Assembly (NCBI GenBank): GCA_964547485.1
Contig: CAZJNU010000002.1
Location: 1 to 64,000 of the forward strand
Reading direction: 5' to 3'
Length of the DNA: 64,000 bases
Origin: JACJWR01 sp964547485
GTDB lineage: Bacteria; Actinomycetota; Actinomycetes; S36-B12; UBA10799
Part shown: piece after piece, positions 51,691-61,064 of the stretch
Position numbering within the stretch: the stretch's first letter is position 1
Layout: every line of letters begins with the position of its first letter
Translations under genes and position numbers: made by a program
The notes under the pieces: generated by a model
Told to the model about the DNA's origin: nothing
Databases searched by the model: none
What the model saw: the letters and a program-made list of their open reading frames with translations, nothing else

Positions 51691-52656
51691 ATGTCCAGAT
51701 CTTGGCCGCGTTTCCTGCTCGCAGGCGCCCTGCTGCTTACCGGCTGCGGTGCAGCGGCCACTGGCAATCCAACGAGCGTCAGGTCCGGGTCGGCGGATGC
51801 CACCTCGGCTGGCTGTACCGCAGACACGGCCGCGACCGCTGGCACCTTCGAGGAGACCGTCACGGTGGGCGACAAGCAGCGCCGCTACATCGTGCACGTA
51901 CCGACCGGCTACGTCGCAGACATGCCCACCCCGCTGGTCTTGAGTCTGCACGGCAGCGGCTCCACCGCCGCTCAGCAAATGGCACTCACCGGGATAGCCA
52001 CATCCTCCGACAAGCACGGCTTCGTCGTCATCGCCCCTCAGGCAGTTGCCGGCCAATGGCAGTTACCGGCATACAACGGAACGACCGCTGTCACGGCCGA
52101 GAGTGAGTATCTGCGCACAGTGATATCCGAAGTCGACCGGAAGGTCTGCCTGGATCACAGCCGACAGTACGCATCCGGAATGTCCATGGGCTCGATTATG
52201 ACGTTCGTACTGGCATGCGCCAAAGAACAGACCTTCGCCGCGTTTGGCGGGGTCGGTGCCACCTTCTACCGACCGGTGTGCGGCCAGTCCCCGCCAGCAC
52301 CGCTCATCTATTTCCACGGCAGCCGAGACACCGTCGTCCCGATCGAGGGAGGCGACGTACGAGGGTTCGGTTTCAGCCCCGTGCAGCAGACCATGGCTGA
52401 CTGGGCGGCGCACAACCGATGTGCGCCGACTCCAACCCGGACCCAGATCGGCGAGGCCACCCGCTTCCTCTGGAGCGGTTGTGCCGCCAATGCCGACGTG
52501 GACTACTACCGGATCGCGGGGGCTGGGCACACCTGGCCGGGGGGCCCGGTCGACGTCGCCAATCTGATCGAACCGACGCTGGGCAAGACCACCCGGGATG
52601 TATCCGCCAACGACCTGATGTGGCAATTCTTCAGCCGCTATCGGCTGCCCAGCTGA
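51691..52656 (+). CDS. PHB-depolymerase/feruloyl-esterase-like lipoprotein (LpqC-like)
   Basis: 321 residues. A lipoprotein signal with lipobox LLTGC anchors it outside the membrane. The alpha/beta-hydrolase fold shows VLSLHGSGSTAAQQMAL (oxyanion region), the nucleophile in YASGMSMGSIMT, the Asp in YFHGSRDTVVPIEGG and the His in IAGAGHTWPGG. This layout is that of the esterase PHB depolymerase family. Four or more Cys in the mature part could form disulfides. The start is the ATG at 51691, directly before the signal; the ribosome binding site is weak. Confidence 0.85.
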   Translation: MSRSWPRFLLAGALLLTGCGAAATGNPTSVRSGSADATSAGCTADTAATAGTFEETVTVGDKQRRYIVHVPTGYVADMPTPLVLSLHGSGSTAAQQMALTGIATSSDKHGFVVIAPQAVAGQWQLPAYNGTTAVTAESEYLRTVISEVDRKVCLDHSRQYASGMSMGSIMTFVLACAKEQTFAAFGGVGATFYRPVCGQSPPAPLIYFHGSRDTVVPIEGGDVRGFGFSPVQQTMADWAAHNRCAPTPTRTQIGEATRFLWSGCAANADVDYYRIAGAGHTWPGGPVDVANLIEPTLGKTTRDVSANDLMWQFFSRYRLPS

Positions 52657-52714
52657 TCGGGGCGGAGCGGCGTCGCGTCGCGCGGTTGTCGGTGAAAGTC
52701 CATACGATCGGGGC

Positions 52715-53401
52715 ATGACCAATCCCACCGCGGCCATCGGCCCTGACCCGATCCCCGACGCCAACGATCTCGGCACAGCACGGCCCACACCAGCAGCAGC
52801 CGAGCCTTCCCCTGGGACGAAGCAGGCCAGCCCGCTGGCCGCGTTGGGACGATTGGATGAACGGATCTACCAGTCACTTGCCGCACCCCTTGGGCCGCCT
52901 TTTGACCGCGCCCTGAGCCTGCTGACCAATGCCGCGGATCATTCCAAGCTGTCCGTTGCGATGGCCGCCGGGCTCGCACTGCTAGGTGGGACCCGTGGCC
53001 GCCGCGCCGCAGCGACCGGGCTGGTGTCGGTGGCTCTCACCTCCGCGACCGCCAACGCGATTGTGAAACCGCTCGCCCGCCGCCGTCGTCCGGCCAGGAG
53101 TGAACAGCATCTGGCTCATCCGCCCGCATCCAGCCACCACGTTCCGATGCCAGACTCGCACTCCTTCCCCTCTGGACACACCGCCGCCGCATTCGCGTTC
53201 GCGACCGGGGTGGCCACCGTCTGGCCGGGCGTGGCGCGGGGTCCGGCCGTGGTGGCGGTGGTCGTCGGCTACTCCCGGGTACACGCCGGTGTGCACTTCC
53301 CGGGCGACGTCGTTCTCGGAGCCCTGTTGGGCTCGGCTATCGCGCTGGCGGTGGGTCGGTCCGCTCGTCAGTTCGGAGTGGGTGCCTCGCCCCGTCACTG
53401 A
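52715..53401 (+). CDS. PAP2-family membrane phosphatase
   Basis: 228 residues. The three PAP2 motifs are present: KPLARRRRPAR (KxxxxxxRP), FPSGHTAAAFAF (PSGH) and SRVHAGVHFPGD (SRxxxxxHxxxD). Hydrophobic helices flank them; a ~40-residue Pro/Ala-rich N-terminus is probably cytoplasmic. Such enzymes dephosphorylate lipid phosphates such as undecaprenyl pyrophosphate or phosphatidate; the substrate is not decided. Its end overlaps the convergent pucR gene by 7 bases. Confidence 0.92.
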   Translation: MTNPTAAIGPDPIPDANDLGTARPTPAAAEPSPGTKQASPLAALGRLDERIYQSLAAPLGPPFDRALSLLTNAADHSKLSVAMAAGLALLGGTRGRRAAATGLVSVALTSATANAIVKPLARRRRPARSEQHLAHPPASSHHVPMPDSHSFPSGHTAAAFAFATGVATVWPGVARGPAVVAVVVGYSRVHAGVHFPGDVVLGALLGSAIALAVGRSARQFGVGASPRH

Positions 53402-54597
53402 AGATGGACCCCCCGCCCCAGCAGCGCGAGGCGCAGCGCCAGCCGGTCACGCGGATTCGACAGCGAGCTGCCCAGCGCCGCGCGCAACTGGGCCATTCGG
53501 TAGCTGACCGTCTGCGGATGGACAACCAGCGCCGCAGCTACAGCCGAACGGTCGCCGTCATGACCCAGCCACGCAGAAAGAGTCTCCTCCAGCGTGCGGC
53601 GTCGTTCCCTCGGCAAGGAATCCAGCGGACGCAGGATTCGCTCAGCCAATTCCGCCAACAGGGCGGGATCGGCCGCAACAACCATCTCCGCGAGATGATC
53701 GTTAGCCACCACAACCGGCTCGGCGGCCACCACCCCATCGATTACCAGCCGATGTAACCGGCGCGCATGTGCCAACGAGACTGCCGCCTCCGAGGGTCCC
53801 CTGACAGTGCCGACGTAGACCCCCGTCTTCGGTGCGGAGGCCACCAACGCCGCCCGGCGGCCCGGCCCCGAGGGATCCGGTACCACTGCAATCACCTCGG
53901 CCCCGCGCTCCAACACCAGCACGTCTGCGGGGGCAGCAGGCAGCGGACGACCGGATCCGGCCGCACCGGGCACCACAGCGACTGCGAGTTTCGAGGGGAA
54001 CACCCAGCCCGCCTCGTCTGCCAGCCGCCGCACGGCCTCCAGGTCGGTCGCCGCGAGGCCGTCGACAAGTGCCTCCGCCAGTCTCCGTCTGACGACATCC
54101 CGGTAGCCGGCCTGCGCGGCCTGCTCAGACACGTAGCCGGCCACGGTGACGGCCGAGAGTTCATCGATATACACGAAGATTGCCTCCGCCAGCGAGACCA
54201 GATCAGCAGTCTCGATACCGCCGGCGGTGGCAGCGGCCGACATCTGCTCCCAAGCGACTCGGGCACCGGTGCGATAGGCGCCCAATAGCGCCTCCAGGGT
54301 TCTGCCGGCGGCACGTTCACCGGCGCCGATCCGGCGGTACACCTCTGCCGCCCGGTCATCCAGCGCTACTTCGTCGCTGCCGAGCAGATCGAGGAGGCGC
54401 CGAAAGGCCGTCTCCACCCCGCGCAGCAGTACCGGGCCCATCGGCCCAGCCATACTCCCCCGATAACCCGGCACCTCCGCCTCGATAGCGTCGATCGCGG
54501 CCTCGATGGTCTTAGGCAGCACCGGGATCAGCAGCGGCCCAAGAGTCGGATCCAAGGCGGACCAAGGGCGGCGTGGCCCTTGCGAGCCTTCCATCAT
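53395..54597 (-). CDS. PucR/CdaR-family transcriptional regulator
   Basis: 400 residues. A long helical N-terminal sensor half (from IPVLPKTIEAAIDAIEAEV) and a GGDEF-like middle precede the C-terminal PucR helix-turn-helix: TLEETLSAWLGHDGDRSAVA then LVVHPQTVSYRMAQLRAALG. Family members control amino acid, purine or sugar-acid catabolism and often act on a neighbour. Here the neighbours are a convergent PAP2 gene and a divergent HAD hydrolase gene, so the HAD/esterase pair is a possible target. AGGTG lies just before two tandem ATGs. Confidence 0.88.
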   Translation of the reverse strand: MMEGSQGPRRPWSALDPTLGPLLIPVLPKTIEAAIDAIEAEVPGYRGSMAGPMGPVLLRGVETAFRRLLDLLGSDEVALDDRAAEVYRRIGAGERAAGRTLEALLGAYRTGARVAWEQMSAAATAGGIETADLVSLAEAIFVYIDELSAVTVAGYVSEQAAQAGYRDVVRRRLAEALVDGLAATDLEAVRRLADEAGWVFPSKLAVAVVPGAAGSGRPLPAAPADVLVLERGAEVIAVVPDPSGPGRRAALVASAPKTGVYVGTVRGPSEAAVSLAHARRLHRLVIDGVVAAEPVVVANDHLAEMVVAADPALLAELAERILRPLDSLPRERRRTLEETLSAWLGHDGDRSAVAAALVVHPQTVSYRMAQLRAALGSSLSNPRDRLALRLALLGRGVHLQ

Positions 54598-54682
54598 TTA
54601 TCACCTCGTGCTAGATAGTCGCACGGTTTTCTGTTCCGAGCCCCCGTAACCCCGCATCGAGCTATCCGCCACGCTTAGAGGT

Positions 54683-55615
54683 ATGACTCAAGACAATCGA
54701 AACATCCCGCGACTCGACGGCGCCAGGGACAACACCATCGCTGCCTTCTTTGACCTGGATGGCACGCTGATCCCTGGCTCGGCCAACATCCCATTGGCCA
54801 AGGCAGCCTTCCGAGCCGGAATGATGACGCCGAAGGAGCTCGCCAAGGATCTGCGCAACGGAGTGTCGTTCATTCTCAAGGGCGCAACTGACGAACGGTC
54901 CGAACAGGTGCGCGATCGGATTCTGGCTGCAGTGGAGGGCTATCCGGCAGCGCAGGTGGAGGCTTTGGCGGATACCTTCATGGCGGCGTTGGTCGACTCC
55001 GTCGAACCGACGATGCAGCAGGTGCTCGATGAGCACGCGGATCGCCACGAAGACCGGATCGTGCTGTCGGCCAGCCCGACCGAGATCGTGTCGAGGTTCG
55101 CGTCGGAGGTCGGCCTGGAGCATGGCACCGGAACCACCTCCGAGCGCGATGCCGACGGCGTCTATACCGGCCGACTGGTCGGACCCTTCTGCTACCGCGA
55201 AGGCAAGGTGGCGGTGATGAGGCAGTTGGCCGCCGAATATGGCTACGACCTGACGAAGAGCTACGCCTACTCCGATTCCGTCAGCGATCTGCCGATGTTG
55301 GCCGCCGTCGGCCATCCGGTGGCCGTCAACCCAGAGCCGGCATTGCGGGATCTCGCCACCGAGCGCGGCTGGCCGATCATCGAAACCTCCGCCACCCCGC
55401 GCGCCAGGTTGACCTCTTTCTCAGGGATCACCCGGCTGGCCCGGACGGTCGCGGCCGGCACCGTCTCGGGGACGGCGTCGGTGACCGCCGCCGCATTCAC
55501 CGCTGCCGCCGGCAGCGTCCGCCGGGCCGCCCGGACCGGCCGTCAGTTCGCTATCAAGGGCGCCCCTGGAACGACCAGCAAGCGGTTGTCCTTGAGCGAG
55601 GCCCATCATGGCTGA
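54683..55615 (+). CDS. HAD-IB family phosphatase with helical tail
   Basis: 310 residues. HAD core: motif I AAFFDLDGTLIPGS, motif II VLSASPTEIV, motif III Lys in YREGKVAVMRQL, motif IV AYSDSVSDLPMLAAVG. The SerB/CicA-like IB subfamily usually ends about here, but this protein continues with ~70 Ala/Thr/Arg-rich residues (VSGTASVTAAAFTAAAGSVR) that may associate with membrane or lipid. Its end overlaps the next gene by 8 bases. The substrate is unknown. Confidence 0.9.
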   Translation: MTQDNRNIPRLDGARDNTIAAFFDLDGTLIPGSANIPLAKAAFRAGMMTPKELAKDLRNGVSFILKGATDERSEQVRDRILAAVEGYPAAQVEALADTFMAALVDSVEPTMQQVLDEHADRHEDRIVLSASPTEIVSRFASEVGLEHGTGTTSERDADGVYTGRLVGPFCYREGKVAVMRQLAAEYGYDLTKSYAYSDSVSDLPMLAAVGHPVAVNPEPALRDLATERGWPIIETSATPRARLTSFSGITRLARTVAAGTVSGTASVTAAAFTAAAGSVRRAARTGRQFAIKGAPGTTSKRLSLSEAHHG

Positions 55616-56891
55616 GGAATCCCCGCCCCAAAAGGCGACCGCAGCCTTCGATCGCCGACCGCCACACCAAGGCGCTGCCGCCGCGCGTGCCACCGCTGCT
55701 GCCGTTTCGGAGGTTTCGACCACGGTCGAACGGATGCAACGCGCGGTCTTCGCTCGGGTCCGCCGCAGCAGCACAGCCGTCTCGACTGCTGTGCCGGCCG
55801 CCAGCCCGGTCGGCACCACGACAGCCGGCATCGTTGACCTGCTGGAGGCATCCGCTGCACTGACCCATTCCGCAGTGCGACTGACCGGGTCCGCGGTCGC
55901 GGCTGGAGTCGGCGCCGGGCTGCGGGCAAAGACACCGGCTGGCACGCTTGACGAGTCGCCGCGCGGGGCCGCGACGCTCGCCGGTATCAGTGCGGCCTTT
56001 GGCGACCACCTATCTTCATCGACGGGCACGATCGCGCTGACCACGCCGATGTCCGTCCGCAACCAGGGGCGAACCGTACCGGTGACGACCGCGGCACTTC
56101 GGCAGTCCTACCCCACCGCTGGAACCGGTGTGGCCGTCTTCGTGCACGGGTTGGCTGCGACCGAACTCGTGTGGGGCGAGCACTATCCGGCAGCCGTGGA
56201 ACCGCTGACCGCTGTCATGCTGCGCTTCAACACTGGGGTGTCCGTCGAGGCAAACGGCGTCGCCCTCAACCAGTTGTTGGCGGCGCTGGTCGACCAATGG
56301 CCGGTGCCGGTGGAACGCATCGTGTTGATCGGCCACTCGATGGGCGGGCTAGTGATCCGATCAGGCATCGCTGCAGGACAGGCCGGCGAAGAGGCCTGGC
56401 TTGCCGAACTCACCGACGTGGTGACGCTGGCAACGCCACATCGGGGTGCACCGATGGAGAAGGTCGCCAGCACCGCGATTCGGGCATTGCGGTTGGACGC
56501 GGTCGCGTCGCCGCTGGCAGACCTGTTCAACCGTCGGAGTCGTGGCATCAAGGACTTGCGGTTCGGCGCGGTCCATCCCGACGACTGGGGCGGGCTGGAT
56601 CCAGACGATGTGCTGCATGACACCACCTCGCCGCATCCGTTGCCCGCCGGTGTCGACCACCATGGCGTGGTCGCGACCTTGGCCGCAGATCCTGGCGGAC
56701 TTTCCGCACATACATTGGGCGACGGCTTGGTTAGACCCGCGAGTGCCGCCTTCACGCCGGGGGAAGTGCACCGGACGCTCGTCCATATCCCCGCCGCCGG
56801 CCACAACAGACTGCTCGACCATCCCGACGTCGCGGCGCTGCTCCACGATGTGGCCGTGGCCGGTGGCAACCGGACGGAACAACGACCCTGA
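55608..56891 (+). CDS. PGAP1-like alpha/beta hydrolase (lipase/esterase)
   Basis: 427 residues. The N-terminal ~130 residues are Ala/Thr/Ser-rich amphipathic helices (SEVSTTVERMQRAVFARVRR). The hydrolase domain then shows VAVFVHGLAATELVWGEHY, the nucleophile elbow VLIGHSMGGLVIRSG, and a late His in HIPAAGHNRLLDHP. The GHSMGG elbow and the TLATPHRGAPMEKVA segment are typical of PGAP1-like lipases. It overlaps the HAD gene by 8 bases, and both carry Ala/Thr-rich helical parts, so they may act together on a lipid substrate. Neither has a signal peptide. Confidence 0.85.
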   Translation: MAEESPPQKATAAFDRRPPHQGAAAARATAAAVSEVSTTVERMQRAVFARVRRSSTAVSTAVPAASPVGTTTAGIVDLLEASAALTHSAVRLTGSAVAAGVGAGLRAKTPAGTLDESPRGAATLAGISAAFGDHLSSSTGTIALTTPMSVRNQGRTVPVTTAALRQSYPTAGTGVAVFVHGLAATELVWGEHYPAAVEPLTAVMLRFNTGVSVEANGVALNQLLAALVDQWPVPVERIVLIGHSMGGLVIRSGIAAGQAGEEAWLAELTDVVTLATPHRGAPMEKVASTAIRALRLDAVASPLADLFNRRSRGIKDLRFGAVHPDDWGGLDPDDVLHDTTSPHPLPAGVDHHGVVATLAADPGGLSAHTLGDGLVRPASAAFTPGEVHRTLVHIPAAGHNRLLDHPDVAALLHDVAVAGGNRTEQRP

Positions 56892-56945
56892 CCGGATAGT
56901 CGATCGGCGCCTGCTTTCCCGACTATTCATGTCAGGCTTGCCCGC

Positions 56946-58406
56946 ATGGCCAATACGCGGACCGATTCCGGCGGGTCGAGCTGGCGGGAGAAATGGCAGC
57001 AGCTGACCCGGACAAGCGCCGGGGCCCCCGACGAGGCACTCCACCTGGATCGATCGCTGAGCACCTTTGCGGTGTTGCTGCTCGCGGTCGGCTCCGTCAT
57101 CGGCACCGGGATTTTCGTGATCCTCGGGGTGGTGATCCCGATAGCCGGGCCCGCGGTGGTGCTGTCGTTCATCCTGGCCGGTTTCGCCTGCCTGCTATCA
57201 GGTCTCTCCTATGCCGAGATCGCAAGTTCCCTTCCGAGTTCGGGTTCGGTCTACTCCTATGCCTACGCAAGCGTCGGTGAGCTCGTCGCGTGGATCGTCG
57301 GCTGGTGCCTCATCCTGGAGTACGGCGTCGGTGTCGCGGCCGTCTCCGTCGGTTGGAGCGAGTACCTCAACGAGGGCCTGCAACAAGCGTTCGGCGTCAC
57401 CGTGCCGGCCGCCTTGTCCTACTCCCCCGCCTCGGGCGGGATCATCAACCTGCCCGCGGTCGTGCTCGTGCTCGGGATGGCCGCCGTCGTTTCGATCGGG
57501 GTGAAGGAATCGGCTCGAGTGAACGCGGCACTGGTGCTGACAAAACTGGTGTTGATCGTGGTCTTCCTTGGCATCGCCTTCATGGGCTTCAACTCCGCCA
57601 ACCTGCACCCGTTCCTGCCGTTGGGGGTTGCCGGCGTGCTAGCGGCGGCCGGCAAACTCGTCTTCGCCTACGCCGGTTTTGACGCCGCTGCGGTCGCCGG
57701 CGCCGAGTCCAAGAACCCCCGGAAGGCCATCCCGATCGCGATCGTCGGGGCGCTCACTCTGATCACAGTCATCTACACCCTGGTCGGACTGGCTGCCGTC
57801 GGCGCCTGGCCCTGGCAGCAGTTTGAGGGCGCCGGCGGAGAGGCGGCCTTGGCGAAGATCGTGCAGGACGTCTCCGGTCAGGCCTGGACCAGCGAAATCA
57901 TCTCGGTGGGCGCGATCATCGCGATCATCAGCGTGGTGCTGGCCCTGCTCTACACCCTGTCGCGGATCATCTTCACGATGAGTCGCGACGGCCTGCTGCC
58001 CAAACGGTTCGGCTCCATCTCGCCTCGGACGCGGACACCGACCTTCGCCACCTGGTCGCTGGCCGGCGTGCTGGCCTTACTCGCCGCCTTCATCCCGCTG
58101 GACGATCTGGCCGCGGCCATCAGCCTCGGCACGCTGGTCGCGTTCAGCATCGTCAGCATCGCCGTGCTGGTCCTGCGTCGCACCCGCCCGGACCTGCCCC
58201 GGTTGTTCCGGGTCCCCGGCGGCCCGGTCATCCCGGTCATCGCGGTGGTGATCAATCTCGTGCTGATGTTGTCGCTACCGATGGCTACCTGGATAGTCTT
58301 CGTTGTCTGGCTGGTGATCGGACTTGCGATCTACTACTTCTACAGTCGGCACCGCTCGATCATCGGACCGGGCAGAGCGACCTCGACGAGCGGAGAGCCC
58401 GGATGA
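56946..58406 (+). CDS. APC-family (CAT-type) amino acid permease
   Basis: 486 residues, ~12 transmembrane helices. Cationic amino acid transporter-like start: LDRSLSTFAVLLLAVGSVIG and GTGIFVILGVVIPIAGPAVV. SSGSVYSYAYASVGELVAWI, then FAYAGFDAAAVAGAESKNPR and MSRDGLLPKRFGSISPRTRT are further family blocks. It overlaps cbs by four bases (ATGA), so it is probably in one operon with cbs and metB. This hints at import of a transsulfuration-related amino acid, though the family by itself suggests cationic amino acids. Confidence 0.9.
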   Translation: MANTRTDSGGSSWREKWQQLTRTSAGAPDEALHLDRSLSTFAVLLLAVGSVIGTGIFVILGVVIPIAGPAVVLSFILAGFACLLSGLSYAEIASSLPSSGSVYSYAYASVGELVAWIVGWCLILEYGVGVAAVSVGWSEYLNEGLQQAFGVTVPAALSYSPASGGIINLPAVVLVLGMAAVVSIGVKESARVNAALVLTKLVLIVVFLGIAFMGFNSANLHPFLPLGVAGVLAAAGKLVFAYAGFDAAAVAGAESKNPRKAIPIAIVGALTLITVIYTLVGLAAVGAWPWQQFEGAGGEAALAKIVQDVSGQAWTSEIISVGAIIAIISVVLALLYTLSRIIFTMSRDGLLPKRFGSISPRTRTPTFATWSLAGVLALLAAFIPLDDLAAAISLGTLVAFSIVSIAVLVLRRTRPDLPRLFRVPGGPVIPVIAVVINLVLMLSLPMATWIVFVVWLVIGLAIYYFYSRHRSIIGPGRATSTSGEPG

Positions 58407-59839
58407 CCACGAACCACTCACCGGATGCGTCGGCACCGGGTCCGCCGTGGCTGGGTCCGCTGCCGGAACAGCCGCAGATCTACGACAGCATGCTTGAACT
58501 GATCGGCAACACCCCGCTGGTCCGGCTGCACGGCCTGGCCCCGGGGACGGGGGCGGACTTGGTAGCCAAGGTGGAGTACTTCAACCCGGGTGGCTCAGTC
58601 AAGGACAGAATCGCGGTCCGGATGATCGATGCCGCCGAACGGGATGGTCTGCTGGTCCCCGGCGGAACCATAGTCGAGCCGACCAGCGGCAATACCGGCG
58701 TCGGACTGGCCATGGTCGCCCAACAGCGCGGCTACTCGACCATCTTCGTCTGCCCGGACAAAGTGAGCCCGGACAAGATCGCCACTTTGCGGGCCTATGG
58801 CGCCGAAGTCGTCGTCTGCCCCACCGCGGTGCCACCTGAGGACCCACGGTCGTACTACCAAGTCAGCGACAGACTGGCCCGGGAAACCCCGAAGGCGTGG
58901 AAACCGGACCAGTATTCCAACCCGAACAACCCCGAATCGCACTACCTCGGCACCGGCCCGGAGATCTGGCACCAGACGGCAGGTCGGATCACACATTTCG
59001 TCGCAGGAGTCGGGACTGGTGGCACCATCACCGGGGTGGGCCGATACCTGAAAGAGGTGAGCCAGGGACGAGTGAAGGTGATCGGCGCGGATCCGGCGGG
59101 ATCGGTCTACTCCGGTGGGAGTGGGCGACCCTACCTGGTGGAGGGTGTGGGCGAGGATTTCTGGCCGACCACCTATGACCCTGCCATCTGCGACGACGTC
59201 GTGATGGTCAGCGACCGGGAGGCCTTCACGATCACCCGTCGGCTGGCCAGGGAGGAAGGGATGTTGGTGGGCGGTTCCTGCGGGCTCGCGGTGGCCGCCG
59301 CGATGAAAGTGGCCGCTGCGGCCTCAGCTGATGACCTCGTCGTGGTGCTACTGCCCGATTCCGGCCGCGGCTACCTGTCGAAGGTGTTCAACAACGAATG
59401 GTTGTCCTCGTTCGGGTTCCTTGCATCGGCCCGCACCGAGCACACCGCGGAGGAAGTGCTGGCCGCCCGGGTCGGACAGATCCCCTCCTTCATTCACCTG
59501 CACCCGACCGAGGCCGTGCGAGACGCGGTGGACCTCTTCAACGAATACGACGTCTCACAGGTCCCGGTGGTGACGTCGGAACCACCGGTGCTGGTGTCGG
59601 AGATGGTTGGCTCGGTGTCGGAGCGGGAACTGCTGGAGGTGCTGTTTCGCGGGGAGGCGAGTCTCTCGGACCCGGTCGGGCGACATATGGGCCCCCCGAT
59701 GCCGACTATCGGCGCGGGGGAATCCGTGGACGCCGTGGTGAGCGGGCTCGGAACAGCCGATGCGCTGGTGGTTCTCGCCGACGGACGACCAATCGGTGTT
59801 CTCACCCGCCAGGATCTGCTCAGCTTCGTCGCCCGTTGA
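58403..59839 (+). CDS. cbs: Cystathionine beta-synthase
   Basis: 478 residues. Condenses homocysteine and serine (PLP-dependent). The catalytic domain has LELIGNTPLVRLHGLAPG, the PLP lysine in FNPGGSVKDRIAVRMI, VEPTSGNTGVGLAMVAQQRG and GTGGTITGVGRYLKEVS. Two CBS domains follow from about residue 345 to the end (IPSFIHLHPTEAVRDAVDLF, then IGVLTRQDLLSFV). No N-terminal heme motif is apparent, as in other actinobacterial CBS proteins. It is followed by metB after 40 bases, a common actinobacterial pair for reverse transsulfuration. Confidence 0.95.
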   Translation: MTTNHSPDASAPGPPWLGPLPEQPQIYDSMLELIGNTPLVRLHGLAPGTGADLVAKVEYFNPGGSVKDRIAVRMIDAAERDGLLVPGGTIVEPTSGNTGVGLAMVAQQRGYSTIFVCPDKVSPDKIATLRAYGAEVVVCPTAVPPEDPRSYYQVSDRLARETPKAWKPDQYSNPNNPESHYLGTGPEIWHQTAGRITHFVAGVGTGGTITGVGRYLKEVSQGRVKVIGADPAGSVYSGGSGRPYLVEGVGEDFWPTTYDPAICDDVVMVSDREAFTITRRLAREEGMLVGGSCGLAVAAAMKVAAAASADDLVVVLLPDSGRGYLSKVFNNEWLSSFGFLASARTEHTAEEVLAARVGQIPSFIHLHPTEAVRDAVDLFNEYDVSQVPVVTSEPPVLVSEMVGSVSERELLEVLFRGEASLSDPVGRHMGPPMPTIGAGESVDAVVSGLGTADALVVLADGRPIGVLTRQDLLSFVAR

Positions 59840-59879
59840 TGCCGAGCCACCCGATCGTGCCGCCACCGCAGGAGGACTC

Positions 59880-61064
59880 ATGACGTCTGACCCCACCCCT
59901 GGGTTCGCCACCCGTGCTATCCATGCCGGCCAGGAACCTGACAAGACCACCGGAGCGGTGATCCCAGCTATCCACATGTCGACCACCTTCCGACAGGACG
60001 GCGTCGGCGTGCTGCCGGGCGGCTTCGAGTATTCCCGCAGTGGCAACCCGACTCGGGCAGCGTTGGAGGAATGCCTGGCGGCGTTGGAGGGGGTGGACCT
60101 CGGCGGTGCAGCACTGCCGGACGTCCGAGCGCTGTCCTTCGCCTCCGGCCTCGCGGCCTCGGATGCACTGTTCCGATCGGTGTTGTCGCCTGGCGATCAC
60201 GTGGTCATCCCCGACGATGCGTATGGCGGCACCTACCGACTGGTCAACTCCGTGCTCGGCGATTGGGGAGTGACGCACACCGTGGCGCCGGTGAGCGACC
60301 CCGCAGCGTTCGCGGCCGCCGCGATCCCGGGCCGCACCAAACTGATGTGGGTGGAATCGCCCACAAATCCAATGCTCGGCGTCGCCGATCTCAGCGCACT
60401 TGCCGACATTGCACACGCTGCCGGAGCACACCTGGTGGTAGACAACACGTTTGCCACCCCCTACCTGCAGCAGCCGATGGCCTGGGGCGCGGATGTGGTC
60501 GTCCACTCGGTCACCAAGTACCTCGGCGGCCACAGCGATGTGGTCTCCGGAGCCGTGATCGCGCGGGACCCGCAGTTGGTGGAGCGAATCGCCTTCCACC
60601 AGAACGCGATGGGAGCCGTTCCCTCGCCTTTCGACTGCTGGCTCACACTACGCGGAATCCGCACGCTGGCGGTGCGGATGGACCGCCACTGCAGCAATGC
60701 CCGGGCAGTTGTCGGGGCTCTGGTGGCGCACCCCCAGGTACTGGAGGTGTTCTACCCGGGCCTACCCGGCAACCAGGGACACGCGCTGGCGCTGAGGCAG
60801 ATGCGCGACTTCGGCGGGATGGTGTCGTTTCGCGTCGCGGGCGGCTCGGACCGAGCCCGCGCGGTTTGTGCAGGCACCGAACTGTTCACCCTCGGGGAGT
60901 CTCTCGGCGGGGTCGAATCGCTTATCGAGCTTCCCGCCGCGATGACGCACTTGTCGGTGGCGGACTCGGAACTTGCCGTCCCCGATGACCTGATCCGGCT
61001 ATCCGTCGGTATCGAGGACGCTGAGGACCTGGTGGCCGACCTGGTTGCCGCTCTGTCGGCCTAA
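59880..61064 (+). CDS. metB: Cystathionine gamma-synthase/lyase
   Basis: 394 residues. Seen: GFATRAIHAGQEPDKTTGAV, FEYSRSGNPTRAALEECLAA, ALSFASGLAASDALFRSVLS, VVDNTFATPYLQQPMAWGAD and the PLP lysine in VHSVTKYLGGHSDVVSG. The ATG at 59880 follows AGGAGG by four bases; an earlier in-frame start would lie inside cbs. With cbs upstream, the lyase direction (cysteine from homocysteine) is likely; many actinobacterial enzymes of this type do both. Its end overlaps the convergent PLDc_N gene by 4 bases. Confidence 0.93.
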   Translation: MTSDPTPGFATRAIHAGQEPDKTTGAVIPAIHMSTTFRQDGVGVLPGGFEYSRSGNPTRAALEECLAALEGVDLGGAALPDVRALSFASGLAASDALFRSVLSPGDHVVIPDDAYGGTYRLVNSVLGDWGVTHTVAPVSDPAAFAAAAIPGRTKLMWVESPTNPMLGVADLSALADIAHAAGAHLVVDNTFATPYLQQPMAWGADVVVHSVTKYLGGHSDVVSGAVIARDPQLVERIAFHQNAMGAVPSPFDCWLTLRGIRTLAVRMDRHCSNARAVVGALVAHPQVLEVFYPGLPGNQGHALALRQMRDFGGMVSFRVAGGSDRARAVCAGTELFTLGESLGGVESLIELPAAMTHLSVADSELAVPDDLIRLSVGIEDAEDLVADLVAALSA

